Numbered from the stretch's first letter, positions 24,503 through 33,460 are shown. The stretch: DNA of 64,000 nucleotides from Amycolatopsis sp. 2-15 (GCF_030285625.1 NZ_CP127294.1:9866001-9930000); one strand, 5' to 3'. Made by a program: numbers and translations. The notes: generated from the sequence alone by a model not told the origin.

Positions 24503-25782
24503 AAGACACTGCTGAAAAGCTGAGCGCCGACGAGCTCGCCGCCCTCCAGCTGGAACGTCTGCAATGGACACTGCGGCACGCGTACGCCAACGTCCACTTC
24601 TACACCAAGAAGTTCGACGAGACGGGCGTGCACCCGGACGACTGCAAGGAACTGGCCGACCTCGCGAAGTTCCCGTTTACCACGAAGGCGGACCTGCGCG
24701 ACAACTACCCGTTCGGAATGTTCGCCGTGCCGCAGGACCAGGTGCGCCGCATCCACGCGTCCAGCGGCACCACCGGCAAGCCGACCGTCGTCGGTTACAC
24801 CGAGCAGGACATCGACACGTGGGCGACCGTGATGGCGCGCTCGATCCGCGCGGCCGGCGGGCGCCCGGGGCACAAGGTGCACGTGGCGTATGGCTACGGC
24901 CTGTTCACCGGCGGGCTCGGCGCGCACTACGGCGCGGAAAAGCTCGGCTGCACCGTGATCCCGGCCTCAGGCGGCATGACCGCGCGCCAGGTGCAGCTGA
25001 TCACCGACTTCCAGCCCGAGATCATCATGGTCACGCCCTCGTACATGCTCACGCTGCTCGACGAGTTCGAACGCCAGGGCGTGGACCCACGGGCCAGCTC
25101 GCTCAAGGTCGGCATTTTCGGCGCCGAGCCGTGGACCGAGCAGATGCGCGCGGAGATCGAGGAACGCTTCGCGCTCGACGCCGTGGACATCTACGGCCTG
25201 TCCGAGGTGATGGGGCCGGGTGTCGCGCAGGAGTGCGTGGAGACCAAGGACGGCCTGCACATCTGGGAGGACCACTTCTTCCCCGAGGTGATCGACCCGT
25301 TCAGCGAAGAGGTGCTGCCGTCGGGCGCGCAAGGTGAGCTGCTGTTCACGTCGCTGACGAAGCAGGCGCTGCCGATCATCCGATACCGCACGCGCGACCT
25401 CACGCGACTGATGCCGGGCACGGCGCGGCCGGCGTTCCGGCGCATGGAGAAGGTGACCGGGCGCAGCGACGACCTCATCATCCTGCGGGGCGTCAACGTC
25501 TTCCCGACGCAGATCGAGGAGATCGTGCTGCGGGTCGACGCGTTGAGTCCGCACTTCCAGCTGGTGCGTTCGACGCGGGGCCGGCTGGACCACCTGACCG
25601 TGCGGGTCGAGGCGCGCCACGACGCCACGACCGACGCGCGGACGGCTGCCGCGGCGGTGTTGATCGCGGGCGTGAAGGACGGCGTGGGGGTGACCGTCGG
25701 CGTCGAGGTGGTGGAGCCGGACACCTTGGAACGTTCGGTTGGCAAGATGCGTCGCGTGATCGACGAGCGGGACAAGACGTGA
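24499..25782 (+). CDS. paaK: Phenylacetate-CoA ligase PaaK
   Basis: This 427-residue AMP-forming ligase activates phenylacetate with ATP and CoA, the first step of the pathway. The adenylate-forming motif HASSGTTGKPTVVGYT lies near residue 92, followed by YGYGLFTGGLGAHYGAEKLG, VDIYGLSEVMGPGVA and the hinge region GRSDDLIILRGVNVFP. Length matches characterised PaaK (about 430). It overlaps paaI upstream and paaR downstream by 4 bases each, so ligase, thioesterase and regulator are translated together. Confidence 0.95.
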   Translation: MKDTAEKLSADELAALQLERLQWTLRHAYANVHFYTKKFDETGVHPDDCKELADLAKFPFTTKADLRDNYPFGMFAVPQDQVRRIHASSGTTGKPTVVGYTEQDIDTWATVMARSIRAAGGRPGHKVHVAYGYGLFTGGLGAHYGAEKLGCTVIPASGGMTARQVQLITDFQPEIIMVTPSYMLTLLDEFERQGVDPRASSLKVGIFGAEPWTEQMRAEIEERFALDAVDIYGLSEVMGPGVAQECVETKDGLHIWEDHFFPEVIDPFSEEVLPSGAQGELLFTSLTKQALPIIRYRTRDLTRLMPGTARPAFRRMEKVTGRSDDLIILRGVNVFPTQIEEIVLRVDALSPHFQLVRSTRGRLDHLTVRVEARHDATTDARTAAAAVLIAGVKDGVGVTVGVEVVEPDTLERSVGKMRRVIDERDKT

Positions 25783-26366
25783 CGACGGCCCGGCGGGGGC
25801 GGCCCGGGTACGACCTGGAATCACTGCTGCAGGTCGCGGTGAAGCTGTTCAACGAGCGCGGCTACGACGGCACCAGCATGGAAGACCTCTCGCGCAAGCT
25901 GGGCATCACGAAGTCGGCGATCTACCACCACGTGCCCAGCAAGGAAGAGCTGCTGCGGCTTTCGGTGGACCGGGCGCTCGACGGGCTGTTCGAGGTCGCG
26001 GCGTCCACGGAGCAGCTCGACGGGCGCGCGATCGATCGGCTGGAGCACCTCGTGCGCGGCAGTGTGCTGGTGCTGGCCGACCGGCTGCCGTTCGTCACGC
26101 TGCTGCTTCGCGTGCGTGGCAACACCAAGGTGGAGCGTTCGGCGCTGGCCCGCCGGCGCGAATTCGACCGGCTGGTGACGGATCTGGTCAAGCAGGCCGA
26201 AGCCGAGGGTGACGTGCGGCCGGACATCGACCCCGCCGTGGCCGCGCGGCTGCTGTTCGGCACGGTGAACTCGCTGATCGAGTGGTACCGGCCGCGCCGG
26301 GGTTCCTCGGGTGCGGAGCTGGCGGACGCGGTGTGCAAGATGGCGTTCGACGGCCTGCGGGCGTGA
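25779..26366 (+). CDS. paaR: TetR-family regulator of phenylacetate genes, PaaR
   Basis: This 195-residue TetR protein has its helix-turn-helix at residues about 12-58: LLQVAVKLFNERGYDGTSMEDLSRKLGITKSAIYHHV. The C-terminal domain should bind phenylacetyl-CoA, by analogy with PaaR in corynebacteria and other actinobacteria. It starts at a GTG overlapping the paaK stop. The presence of PaaR-type operators in the paaZ-paaI divergent region supports it as repressor of both transcripts and of itself. Confidence 0.9.
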   Translation: MTTARRGRPGYDLESLLQVAVKLFNERGYDGTSMEDLSRKLGITKSAIYHHVPSKEELLRLSVDRALDGLFEVAASTEQLDGRAIDRLEHLVRGSVLVLADRLPFVTLLLRVRGNTKVERSALARRREFDRLVTDLVKQAEAEGDVRPDIDPAVAARLLFGTVNSLIEWYRPRRGSSGAELADAVCKMAFDGLRA

Positions 26367-26524
26367 AACCCACGACCGTCCTACCGTGCCGATTGTTACC
26401 AATCCGACCACAGTCACGGCCGAATGGCTTCGTAGCAACGGTTACGTGCCGTGTGGGGGTCGGCCTGCTTTGGCCGGACTAGTAACGTGACACTCACCGC
26501 CGGAAAGTCCCACCCGGCGGCGAT

Positions 26525-26830
26525 TCACTCCCCCGTCGTGGTTTTCGGCGGCCGGCGCGCCTGCCAGAGCATGGCGGCACGCAGTTGCTCGATCAGGACC
26601 TCGTCGTCCTCTTCGCTCGGTTCGGCGCCCAGCGGGATCCAGCGCTCGCTGACGAGCGCGCCCTGGGCGTAGTTGCTGATGACGATGCCGTCGTAGGACA
26701 GATCCGCCGCGCACTCGCCGGGACACTCGCCCGCGCAGCAGGATTCGTCCACGCGCACCTGGCGGTGCTGCAAGCGCACGCTGACCCAGCGCCCGGCGGG
26801 CCGGGCCGGGTCACCCTCCACATCGCTCAT
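26525..26830 (-). CDS. Small cysteine-containing hypothetical protein
   Basis: This 101-residue acidic protein starts MSDVEGDPARPAGRWVSVRLQHRQVRVDE, with an AGGAG ribosome-binding site before the ATG at 26830. Its centre has four cysteines in 11 residues (CCAGECPGEC, near residues 31-40). The segment after it (YDGIVISNYAQGALVSERWIPLG) is predicted as beta strands. The second half is acidic, then helical (EEDDEVLIEQLRAAMLWQARR). I do not recognise the family. The Cys cluster suggests metal binding or a redox switch. It is divergent from the TetR gene at 27028. Confidence 0.6.
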   Translation of the reverse strand: MSDVEGDPARPAGRWVSVRLQHRQVRVDESCCAGECPGECAADLSYDGIVISNYAQGALVSERWIPLGAEPSEEDDEVLIEQLRAAMLWQARRPPKTTTGE

Positions 26831-26970
26831 CTGCTCCTACCCCACAGCGCCCATCCCCCGTTCGATCCGTCGTCCGAGCGGGCGGCGAAGTTACCGGCCG
26901 GTTGTTCCGGTTCAATAACGGCCCAGTCGAGGAGTACAAATACCGTCACGCACACCAGCGGGCCACGGTC

Positions 26971-26985
26971 TTTACGTTCAGTAAA
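26971..26985. promoter_or_regulatory. TTTAC-N5-GTAAA palindrome before a TetR gene
   Basis: TTTACGTTCAGTAAA is a perfect 5-bp inverted repeat with a 5-base centre, 42 bases before the TetR start. A TTGACA lies close behind at 26993-26998. It is a plausible autoregulatory operator. Confidence 0.4.
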
Positions 26986-27027
26986 CAACTTGTTGACAGC
27001 ACGACGGAGGACGAGAAGGCTGATAAG

Positions 27028-27693
27028 ATGAGCACCGGAACCCGGCCCACGCGGCGCCGGCTGGAACCGGCCGAGCGTAGGGCCGAGATCCTCGCGGTGG
27101 CGCGGCGCCTGTTCGGGGCCGGCAGCTACGCGTCAGTGTCCACTTCGGACATCGCCGCGGCCGCGGGGGTGGCGAGGCCCCTGATCAACCACTACTTCGG
27201 CGGCAAGCGCGAGCTCTACCTCGAAGTCGTGCGGCAGATGATGATCGTGCCCGCGCCCGTGGTCGAGTCGCTGCCCGAAGGCCCCGTGCGGCGCCGGCTG
27301 GAGGTCGGCATCGAGCGCTGGATCGACGTGGTCGATCGCAACCGCGACGCGTGGCTCACCGCGATCGGCCCGGAGTCCGCCGGCCGTGACCCCGAGATCG
27401 AGCGGATCATGCTGGAGGCCGACGACATCGCGGCCGACCGCGTGCTGGCCGGGGCCCTGATGACCGACGTCACCGAGGGCCGCGAAGAGCTGCGCGCGAT
27501 GATCCGGTCGTACGGCGGGATGTTGCGCGCGGCGTCTCGCGAATGGCTGATCCGCGGCACGCTCAACCGCGCCGAGCTGCGGACCTTCCTCGTGGAATCG
27601 ATCATGGGCCTGATCGAGGTCACCTACCCGGCCGTGCTCGCGGAGCGGAACGGCGCGCGTAGGCCGCCGGAGTCGTCCCCGTCCACCGTTTGA
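27028..27693 (+). CDS. TetR-family transcriptional regulator
   Basis: This 221-residue regulator has its N-terminal helix-turn-helix in AEILAVARRLFGAGSYASVSTSDIAAAAGVARPLINHYFGGKRELYLEV (residues about 18-68), and a helical ligand domain. The ATG at 27028 follows a GGAGG stretch. Upstream in-frame codons overlap the promoter region and are rejected. The ligand is unknown. Its 3' end overlaps the convergent AraC-type gene by 74 bases, so the two transcripts are complementary at their ends. Confidence 0.9.
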   Translation: MSTGTRPTRRRLEPAERRAEILAVARRLFGAGSYASVSTSDIAAAAGVARPLINHYFGGKRELYLEVVRQMMIVPAPVVESLPEGPVRRRLEVGIERWIDVVDRNRDAWLTAIGPESAGRDPEIERIMLEADDIAADRVLAGALMTDVTEGREELRAMIRSYGGMLRAASREWLIRGTLNRAELRTFLVESIMGLIEVTYPAVLAERNGARRPPESSPSTV

Positions 27694-28678
27694 ACGCGTA
27701 GATGAAGCTCGACGCCTCGGCGTAACCCAGGCGCAGTGCGACATCTTCGACGGACAACGCGCCGGTGTCGAGCATTTCCTCGGCGAGCGTCTGGCGGACC
27801 TCGTCCACGAGCTGGCGGTAGCCCGTGCCGGCGTCGGTGAGTCGGCGGCGCAGCGTGCGCGGGCTGACGGTGAGCTGGCGCGCGATCTCGTCCATGCCGG
27901 CGTCAACGCCGCCGAGGCGCACGAGGCGTTCACGCACGAGCTGGGAGATGCCGGACCGTTCGCGACGGCGGGCCACGAGAGCTTCGCACTGGGCCGCGCA
28001 CAGGGCCACGGTCTGCTCGTTGGCCTGGGGCAACGGCATGGTGAGGAACGCGGGGTCGAAGCTCGCGCGGTGGCGTTCGGCGCCGAACCCTGGCTCGACG
28101 CCGAAGGTGTCCACATAGGACTTCGTCGACGCCGGTGCCGAATGCCGGAACTCCAGGCCCCGCGGGGAAATCCCCGGCAGCAGGTCGCGCATCACGGTGT
28201 GGATCGCGGCGAGGTCGCGCAGCACGAGGAAACGGGCGACGTCGGCGGGTACGCGTGAATCGTCGAGCACGAGGCTGATCCCGCCGGTATCCCCCACGTC
28301 GAGCTCCACGTGGGGGATGCAAAAGGTGAAGCTCAAGTCCAGGTAGCGCAACGCGAACAGCATCGCGTCGCGCATCGTCGGGCTGCTGATGCAGGCGAAC
28401 CCGAAGATGCCGAACGTCGTCACGCGGTAGCGGCGGCCGAGTTCGAGCGCGATGTCGTCACCACCGCCGATGTGCGTGGCGACGGCTCGCACCACGGCCA
28501 GCTCCTGCCGCGCGTCGACCTGACGGTCCGGACCGGTCAGCGCCTCACGCGGGGTGCCGGGCAGCAGCGTTCCGGCGGGCACGCCGTGGTCCTCGGCGAA
28601 CCCGAGCATGAGCAGCACACTGGCGGTGCCGCGGGGAAAGTCCCAGTCGCGGACCGCGGGGGCTGCCAGCTCTGCCAT
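27620..28678 (-). CDS. AraC-family regulator (OruR/ArgR-like architecture)
   Basis: This 352-residue regulator has an N-terminal ligand domain of the arabinose-binding type (PF12625-like, residues about 20-215, with RRYRVTTFGIFGFACISSPT). The C-terminal AraC double helix-turn-helix runs at about 245-345, ending in EDVALRLGYAEASSFIYAFKRWTGTTPAAYARR. Regulators of this architecture often sit beside catabolic oxygenase or lipid genes. The flavin monooxygenase and GMC oxidoreductase at 29929-33086 are the likeliest targets, which is inference from position. Confidence 0.9.
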   Translation of the reverse strand: MAELAAPAVRDWDFPRGTASVLLMLGFAEDHGVPAGTLLPGTPREALTGPDRQVDARQELAVVRAVATHIGGGDDIALELGRRYRVTTFGIFGFACISSPTMRDAMLFALRYLDLSFTFCIPHVELDVGDTGGISLVLDDSRVPADVARFLVLRDLAAIHTVMRDLLPGISPRGLEFRHSAPASTKSYVDTFGVEPGFGAERHRASFDPAFLTMPLPQANEQTVALCAAQCEALVARRRERSGISQLVRERLVRLGGVDAGMDEIARQLTVSPRTLRRRLTDAGTGYRQLVDEVRQTLAEEMLDTGALSVEDVALRLGYAEASSFIYAFKRWTGTTPAAYARRSAPRARPGR

Positions 28679-28759
28679 GGCCGGAATTATGGATCAGGTC
28701 AGGCCGGCCGTGCTCGTTGAGGACGTGTTCTGTCCGCAATGCCCATTACGCTCGGGCGC

Positions 28760-29848
28760 ATGAAGCTGAGTCTGCGTGCCCTCAATCGCGCGACACTGGA
28801 GCGGCAACTGCTCCTGCGCCGGGCGACGATGCCGGCGCTGGCGGCCGTCGAGCACCTCGCGGGATTGCAGGCGCAGGCGCCGTTCCCGCCGTACTACGCG
28901 CTGTGGGCGCGGCTGCACGGCTTCAAACCGCACGACCTGGCGAAGCTGCTCCTCGACCGCAGCGTGGCGCGGATCGTGCTCATGCGCGGCACCGTGCACC
29001 TCGTGACGGCGGCCGACGCACTAGCCTGGCGCCCGCTCGTGCAGCCGGTGATGGACCGCGACCTCCGGACGAACACACTGCACGCGGCCCGCGTGGCCGG
29101 CCTCGACCACGGCGAAGTGGCTGCCGTGACCCGCGAACTGCTCGCACAGCGCCCGCACACGAGCGCGCAGCTGGGCGCCGCGCTCGCCGAGAAGTGGCCG
29201 GACCGCGAGAGCGACGCGTTGACGCACCTGGCGCGCTGCCTCCTGCCGCTGGTGCAGATCCCGCCGCGCGGCGTGTGGGGCCAGGCCGGGCAGCCGACGT
29301 ACCAGCTCGCGGACCACTGGCTGGCGGGCGTCGACGCCGTAGCGTCGGTCGAGCAGCTGGTGCGGCGCTATCTCGCGGCCTTCGGTCCGGCAACGGTGGC
29401 CGACGTGCAAGCGTGGTCGGGTCTCACGAAGCTCGGCGAGGTCGTCGACGGGATGGACTTGCGCCAGTACGTCGACCACGCCGGTCGCGCGCTCTACGAC
29501 CTGCCGGACGCCACGCTGCCCGACGAGAACGTGCCGGCGCCGCAGCGGTTGCTCGCGCCGTTCGACCAGCCGCTGTTGTCCTACGCCGACCGCACGCGCG
29601 TGATCTGCGACGAGCACCGCAAGCGCGTGATCTCGCAGAACGGTCTGGTCAAGGGCACGCTGCTGGTCGGCGGCTTCGTGAAGGGCGCCTGGGAGGTCAA
29701 GACCACCCGCGAGGCGGCGACGCTCGTGCTCACGCCGTACGAACGGCTGCCGAAGCGCGACGCGGCCGCGCTGGAGAGCTCCGGCAGGCGGCTGCTGGCC
29801 TGGGCGGAACCGGGCCTGCACCACGACGTGCAGCTGCTGCCGATGTGA
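28760..29848 (+). CDS. AlkZ-like winged-helix DNA-binding protein (HTH_42 family)
   Basis: This 362-residue protein belongs to the family of DNA glycosylases that unhook alkylated or crosslinked bases (AlkZ, YcaQ). It has the early segment LAGLQAQAPFPPYYALWARL, in which Q37-A38-Q39 is the position of the QxQ/QxD catalytic motif, followed by LMRGTVHLVTAADALAWRP, tandem winged-helix domains and a C-terminal beta-barrel region (LLAPFDQPLLSYADRTRVI). The QxQ form is that reported for AlkZ, whereas YcaQ has QxD. The ATG at 28760 is used. An in-frame ATG 21 bases upstream is less likely. It stands between a regulator and oxidoreductase genes with no evident shared role. Confidence 0.8.
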   Translation: MKLSLRALNRATLERQLLLRRATMPALAAVEHLAGLQAQAPFPPYYALWARLHGFKPHDLAKLLLDRSVARIVLMRGTVHLVTAADALAWRPLVQPVMDRDLRTNTLHAARVAGLDHGEVAAVTRELLAQRPHTSAQLGAALAEKWPDRESDALTHLARCLLPLVQIPPRGVWGQAGQPTYQLADHWLAGVDAVASVEQLVRRYLAAFGPATVADVQAWSGLTKLGEVVDGMDLRQYVDHAGRALYDLPDATLPDENVPAPQRLLAPFDQPLLSYADRTRVICDEHRKRVISQNGLVKGTLLVGGFVKGAWEVKTTREAATLVLTPYERLPKRDAAALESSGRRLLAWAEPGLHHDVQLLPM

Positions 29849-29928
29849 TCCAGGCCTGGCCGGAATTCTCGATTCTCTGACCGTTCGTGTCCTTCCACCT
29901 CGGCGGACGCGTCGGTAACTTGCTGACG

Positions 29929-31386
29929 ATGGGTGACACGGCAAGGACGCCGTCGGTGCTGATCGTGGGCACCGGGTTCGGCGGGGTCGGCACGGCGATC
30001 GAGTTGAAGCGCGCCGGCTTCCACGACTTCACGATCCTCGAGCGCGCGGACGAGCCCGGCGGGGTGTGGCGCGAGAACACCTACCCTGGCGCGGCGTGCG
30101 ACATCCCGTCGCCGCTGTACTCGTTCTCCTACGCGCCCAATCCCCACTGGCCCAAGCGGTTCTCGATGCAGCCGGACATCCACGCGTACCTCAAGCGCGT
30201 GGTGGCCGACCACGACCTCGGCCCCCACATCCGCTACGGCCAGGAGGTGACGGCCGCGACGTTCGACGAGGGCCGCTGGCGCGTCGAGACGGCGGGCGGC
30301 GAGACGTTCGAGGCCGACGTGTTCGTGCCGGCCGTCGGGCAGCTGTCGCGGCCGGTGCTGCCCGACATCGCGGGGCGCGACAGCTTCGAGGGCGTCGCGT
30401 TCCATTCGGCGCAGTGGAACCACGAGGCGGACCTCGCGGGCAAGCGCGTCGCCGTGATCGGTACCGGGGCGAGCGCGATCCAGTTCGTGCCCGAGCTGCA
30501 GAAACGCGTCGGCAAGCTCACGATCTTCCAGCGCACGGCGCCGTACATCATGGCCAAGAACGACACGCGGTACGCGCGCTGGCAAAAGCGCCTGTTCGAA
30601 CGCCTCCCGGCGACGCAGCTGCTCGGCCGCCTGCGGATCTTCCTGCTCGCCGAGTATGCGACGTACGCGATGACGCGCCACCCCGTGCTGGCGAAGGCGT
30701 TCGAGCTGCGGACCTCGCAGCTGCGACGCAAGTACATCAAGGATCCCTCGCTACGGCGGAAGCTGACGCCGAAGTACCCGTTGGGCTGCAAGCGGATCCT
30801 GTTCACCAACGACTACCTGCCCGCGCTCGCGCAGCCGAACGTCGAGGTCGAGACCGGCCGGATCCGCGAGATCACGCCCCGCGGCGTTCGCACGGAAGGC
30901 GGTGTGGAGCACGAAGCCGACGTGATCGTGTACGGCACCGGCTTCAACGCCACCGACTTCCTCGGCTCGATGAAGGTGCTGGGCCTCGACGGGCGCAGCC
31001 TCGACGACGCGTGGCGCGGCGGCGCTCGCGCGTACCTGGGCATGACAATGCCCGGCTTCCCCAACCTGTTCTGCGTCTACGGCCCCAACACCAACCTCGG
31101 CGCCGGCTCCATCATCTACATGATCGAGCGGCAAGCGCGCTACATCCGCCAGGCCGTGGAACAGCTCGCACGGCCGGGTGTGTCCTATTTGGACGTGCGG
31201 CCCGAGGTGGAGGAACGCTACGACCGCGAGGTGCAGCAGCGGCTGGGCCACAGCGTGTGGAGCGCGTGCACGAGCTGGTACCGCCAGGCCGACGGGCGTG
31301 TGAGCACCAACTGGCCCGGCCTGGTGACCGAGTACGACCGCAGGACCCGGGTGCTGGACCCGGCCGACTTCAGGGTGGTGGGCTGA
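29929..31386 (+). CDS. FAD-dependent monooxygenase, Baeyer-Villiger type
   Basis: This 485-residue flavoenzyme has an N-terminal FAD-binding motif GTGFGGVG (residues 14-21), the Baeyer-Villiger fingerprint F153-E-G155-x3-H159-x3-W163, and an NADPH-binding GTGASAIQF. It is expected to insert oxygen next to a ketone carbonyl or oxidise a related substrate. The W is followed by N-H rather than the more common P or D, a small departure from the consensus. The ATG at 29929 is chosen. A GTG 42 bases upstream gives a non-conserved extension. It ends 2 bases before the GMC gene, so both are cotranscribed. Confidence 0.88.
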   Translation: MGDTARTPSVLIVGTGFGGVGTAIELKRAGFHDFTILERADEPGGVWRENTYPGAACDIPSPLYSFSYAPNPHWPKRFSMQPDIHAYLKRVVADHDLGPHIRYGQEVTAATFDEGRWRVETAGGETFEADVFVPAVGQLSRPVLPDIAGRDSFEGVAFHSAQWNHEADLAGKRVAVIGTGASAIQFVPELQKRVGKLTIFQRTAPYIMAKNDTRYARWQKRLFERLPATQLLGRLRIFLLAEYATYAMTRHPVLAKAFELRTSQLRRKYIKDPSLRRKLTPKYPLGCKRILFTNDYLPALAQPNVEVETGRIREITPRGVRTEGGVEHEADVIVYGTGFNATDFLGSMKVLGLDGRSLDDAWRGGARAYLGMTMPGFPNLFCVYGPNTNLGAGSIIYMIERQARYIRQAVEQLARPGVSYLDVRPEVEERYDREVQQRLGHSVWSACTSWYRQADGRVSTNWPGLVTEYDRRTRVLDPADFRVVG

Positions 31387-31388
31387 TC

Positions 31389-33086
31389 TTGAACACCGAC
31401 TACGACGTCCTCGTGATCGGCTCCGGTTTCGGCGGCAGTGTCACGGCGTTGCGGCTCACGGAGAAGGGCTACCGCGTCGGCGTGCTGGAAGCCGGGCGCC
31501 GCTTCGCCGACGACGAGTTCGCCAAGACGTCGTGGCGCCTGCGGAAGTACCTGTGGGCCCCGAAACTCGGCCTGTACGGCATCCAGCGCCTCACGCTGCT
31601 GAAGAACACCTTCGTGATGAGCGGCACCGGCGTCGGCGGTGGTTCGCTGGTCTACGCGAACACGCTGTACGAGCCGCCGGACGCGTTCTACCAGGACCAG
31701 CAGTGGGCGCACATCACGGACTGGAAGGACGAGCTGGCGCCCTACTACGACCAGGCCAAACGCATGCTGGGCGTCGTCGAGAACCCGCTCACGACGCCGG
31801 CCGACGAGGTGCTGCGCGAGGTCGCCGACGACATGGGCATCGGCCACACCTACCGCCGCACGCCCGTCGGCGTGTACTTCGGCTCGCGCCCGGGTGCGGA
31901 GTCGCCCGACCCGTTCTTCGGCGGCGCCGGCCCCGCGCGCCGCGGCTGCACGCACTGCGGCGAGTGCATGACCGGCTGCCGCGTCGGCGCGAAGAACACG
32001 ACCGTGAAGAACTACCTCTACCTCGCCGAACAGGCGGGCGCCGAGGTCCACCCGTTGGCGACGGTGGTCTCCGTGCGCCCGGTCGACGGCGGCTACGCGG
32101 TGGACACCGAACGCACCGGCCGCTGGGTCCGGCGCGGCCGGCGCACCTTCACCGCGCGCGATGTCGTCTTCTCGGCTGCGGCGCTGGGCACGCAACGCCT
32201 CCTGCACCAGCTGCGCGACAACGGCACGCTCCCGGGCTTGTCACCGCGCCTCGGCTTGCTGGCGCGCACCAACTCCGAGGCCGTGCTCGCCGCGCGCTCG
32301 CTGCGCAAGGACACCGACTACACGCGCGGCGTCGCCATCACGTCGTCGATCCACCCGGACGCGGTCACCCACGTCGAGCCCGTGCGCTACGGCAAGGGCA
32401 GCAACGTCATGGGCCTCATGGCCACCGTCCTCGTCGACGCCGAACCCGGCAAACGCCGCTGGGCGCTGGGTCTTCGAGAACTGGCGAGGCGCTGGCGCCA
32501 GCTGCCGCGCCTGCACAACCCGCGGCACTGGTCGGAACGCATGATCGGCCTGCTCGTGATGCAGACGCTCGACAACTCCGTGACCACGTACACGAAACGC
32601 GGCCTGTTCGGCCGCCGCATGACCACTCGTCAAGGCACCGGCGAGCCGAGCCCCGACTGGATCCCCGCCGGCCACGAGGTGACCCGACGCGTCGCCGCGA
32701 AGATCGGCGGCCTCCCCCAGGGCGCGTGGACCGACCTCGCCAACACGCCGATCACCGGCCACTTCATCGGCGGCTGCGCCATCGGCGACTCCCCCGACAC
32801 CGGCGTCGTCGACCCCTACCAGCGCGTCTACGGCCACCCCGGCCTCCACATCGTCGACGGCTCGACGATCTCGGCCAACCTGGGCGTGAACCCGTCGCTG
32901 ACGATCACCGCCCAGGCCGAACGCGCCATGGCGTTGTGGCCGAACAAGGGCGAGGCGGATCCACGCCCTGCGCTGGGCGCGGCCTACCGCCGCATCACGC
33001 CCGTGGCGCCCCGGAAGCCGGCCGTACCGTCGACGGCTCCCGGCGTGCTGCATCTGCCGATTGTCAATATCCGGATCGGGCAGTGA
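31389..33086 (+). CDS. GMC oxidoreductase, cholesterol-oxidase-like (ChoD type)
   Basis: This 565-residue flavoprotein has the FAD motif IGSGFGGSVTALRL at its start, and MSGTGVGGGSLVYANTLY. A cysteine-rich stretch CTHCGECMTGCRVGAKNT near residue 190 is a mark of ChoD-like enzymes, and the C-terminal GMC segment is HFIGGCAIGDSPDTGVVD...GLHIVDGSTISANLGVNPSLT. The start is a TTG at 31389, the only in-frame start near the previous stop, with AGGGTGG before it. It probably oxidises an alcohol to the ketone that the upstream monooxygenase attacks. Steroid or terpenoid substrates are guesses. Confidence 0.87.
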   Translation: MNTDYDVLVIGSGFGGSVTALRLTEKGYRVGVLEAGRRFADDEFAKTSWRLRKYLWAPKLGLYGIQRLTLLKNTFVMSGTGVGGGSLVYANTLYEPPDAFYQDQQWAHITDWKDELAPYYDQAKRMLGVVENPLTTPADEVLREVADDMGIGHTYRRTPVGVYFGSRPGAESPDPFFGGAGPARRGCTHCGECMTGCRVGAKNTTVKNYLYLAEQAGAEVHPLATVVSVRPVDGGYAVDTERTGRWVRRGRRTFTARDVVFSAAALGTQRLLHQLRDNGTLPGLSPRLGLLARTNSEAVLAARSLRKDTDYTRGVAITSSIHPDAVTHVEPVRYGKGSNVMGLMATVLVDAEPGKRRWALGLRELARRWRQLPRLHNPRHWSERMIGLLVMQTLDNSVTTYTKRGLFGRRMTTRQGTGEPSPDWIPAGHEVTRRVAAKIGGLPQGAWTDLANTPITGHFIGGCAIGDSPDTGVVDPYQRVYGHPGLHIVDGSTISANLGVNPSLTITAQAERAMALWPNKGEADPRPALGAAYRRITPVAPRKPAVPSTAPGVLHLPIVNIRIGQ

Positions 33087-33151
33087 TCATCGGGCCGTGA
33101 CCAGCAGATTGCCCACTGTTCGACAGTCCGGTTGAATGCGGGAACCTGCCC

Positions 33152-33460
33152 TCAGCGGCGTGGACTGTTGGCGTCCGACATCGAACAGCGCGAGCCGTCG
33201 GGAGCTTTGTGGGCTGGGAACTTGCCGTTCTTGTTCAGGGTCATGCGCTTCCTGCCACAACTCGGGCAACTCTGACCACTCAAAGGACGATCGCATTTGT
33301 AGACCGTGAGTCGATGACGAGTCGTCCCCGAAGCGGAGCAGGTTTTTTGAGCACCGCCAGAGAAAAGTCCTGCCGCGACACCGGTGTAATGCACCGGCAA
33401 CAGGCCCTGTTTCGTCAGCGTGATGCGCAGGCAACAGTAATTGCAGTGTGCTTTCGGCAA
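33152..33460 (-). CDS. Small protein with two zinc-ribbon-like repeats
   Basis: This 102-residue protein contains two related units: C6-x2-C9...TLTKQGLLPVH24...C41 and C65-x2-C68...TLNKNGKFPAH84...C92. Each has the C2HC order expected for zinc binding and shares TL-x-K-x-G-x2-P-x-H. Such CxxC-TL-x-K-x-G proteins are found in actinobacterial genomes and phages, without an assigned role as far as I know. The start is a TTG at 33460 with GGAGAGGAA 8 bases upstream. The surrounding 600 bases are about 55-58% GC, clearly lower than the rest of the window, suggesting recent transfer. Confidence 0.65.
   Translation of the reverse strand: MPKAHCNYCCLRITLTKQGLLPVHYTGVAAGLFSGGAQKTCSASGTTRHRLTVYKCDRPLSGQSCPSCGRKRMTLNKNGKFPAHKAPDGSRCSMSDANSPRR

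Noticed and set aside
26391..26404. GATTG-TTAC-CAATC inverted repeat after paaR
   Set aside because: It is too short and isolated to support either an operator or a terminator call.
30066..31388. Plus-strand extension upstream of the GMC oxidoreductase
   Set aside because: It is a shadow of the monooxygenase gene; the GMC fold begins at the TTG at 31389.
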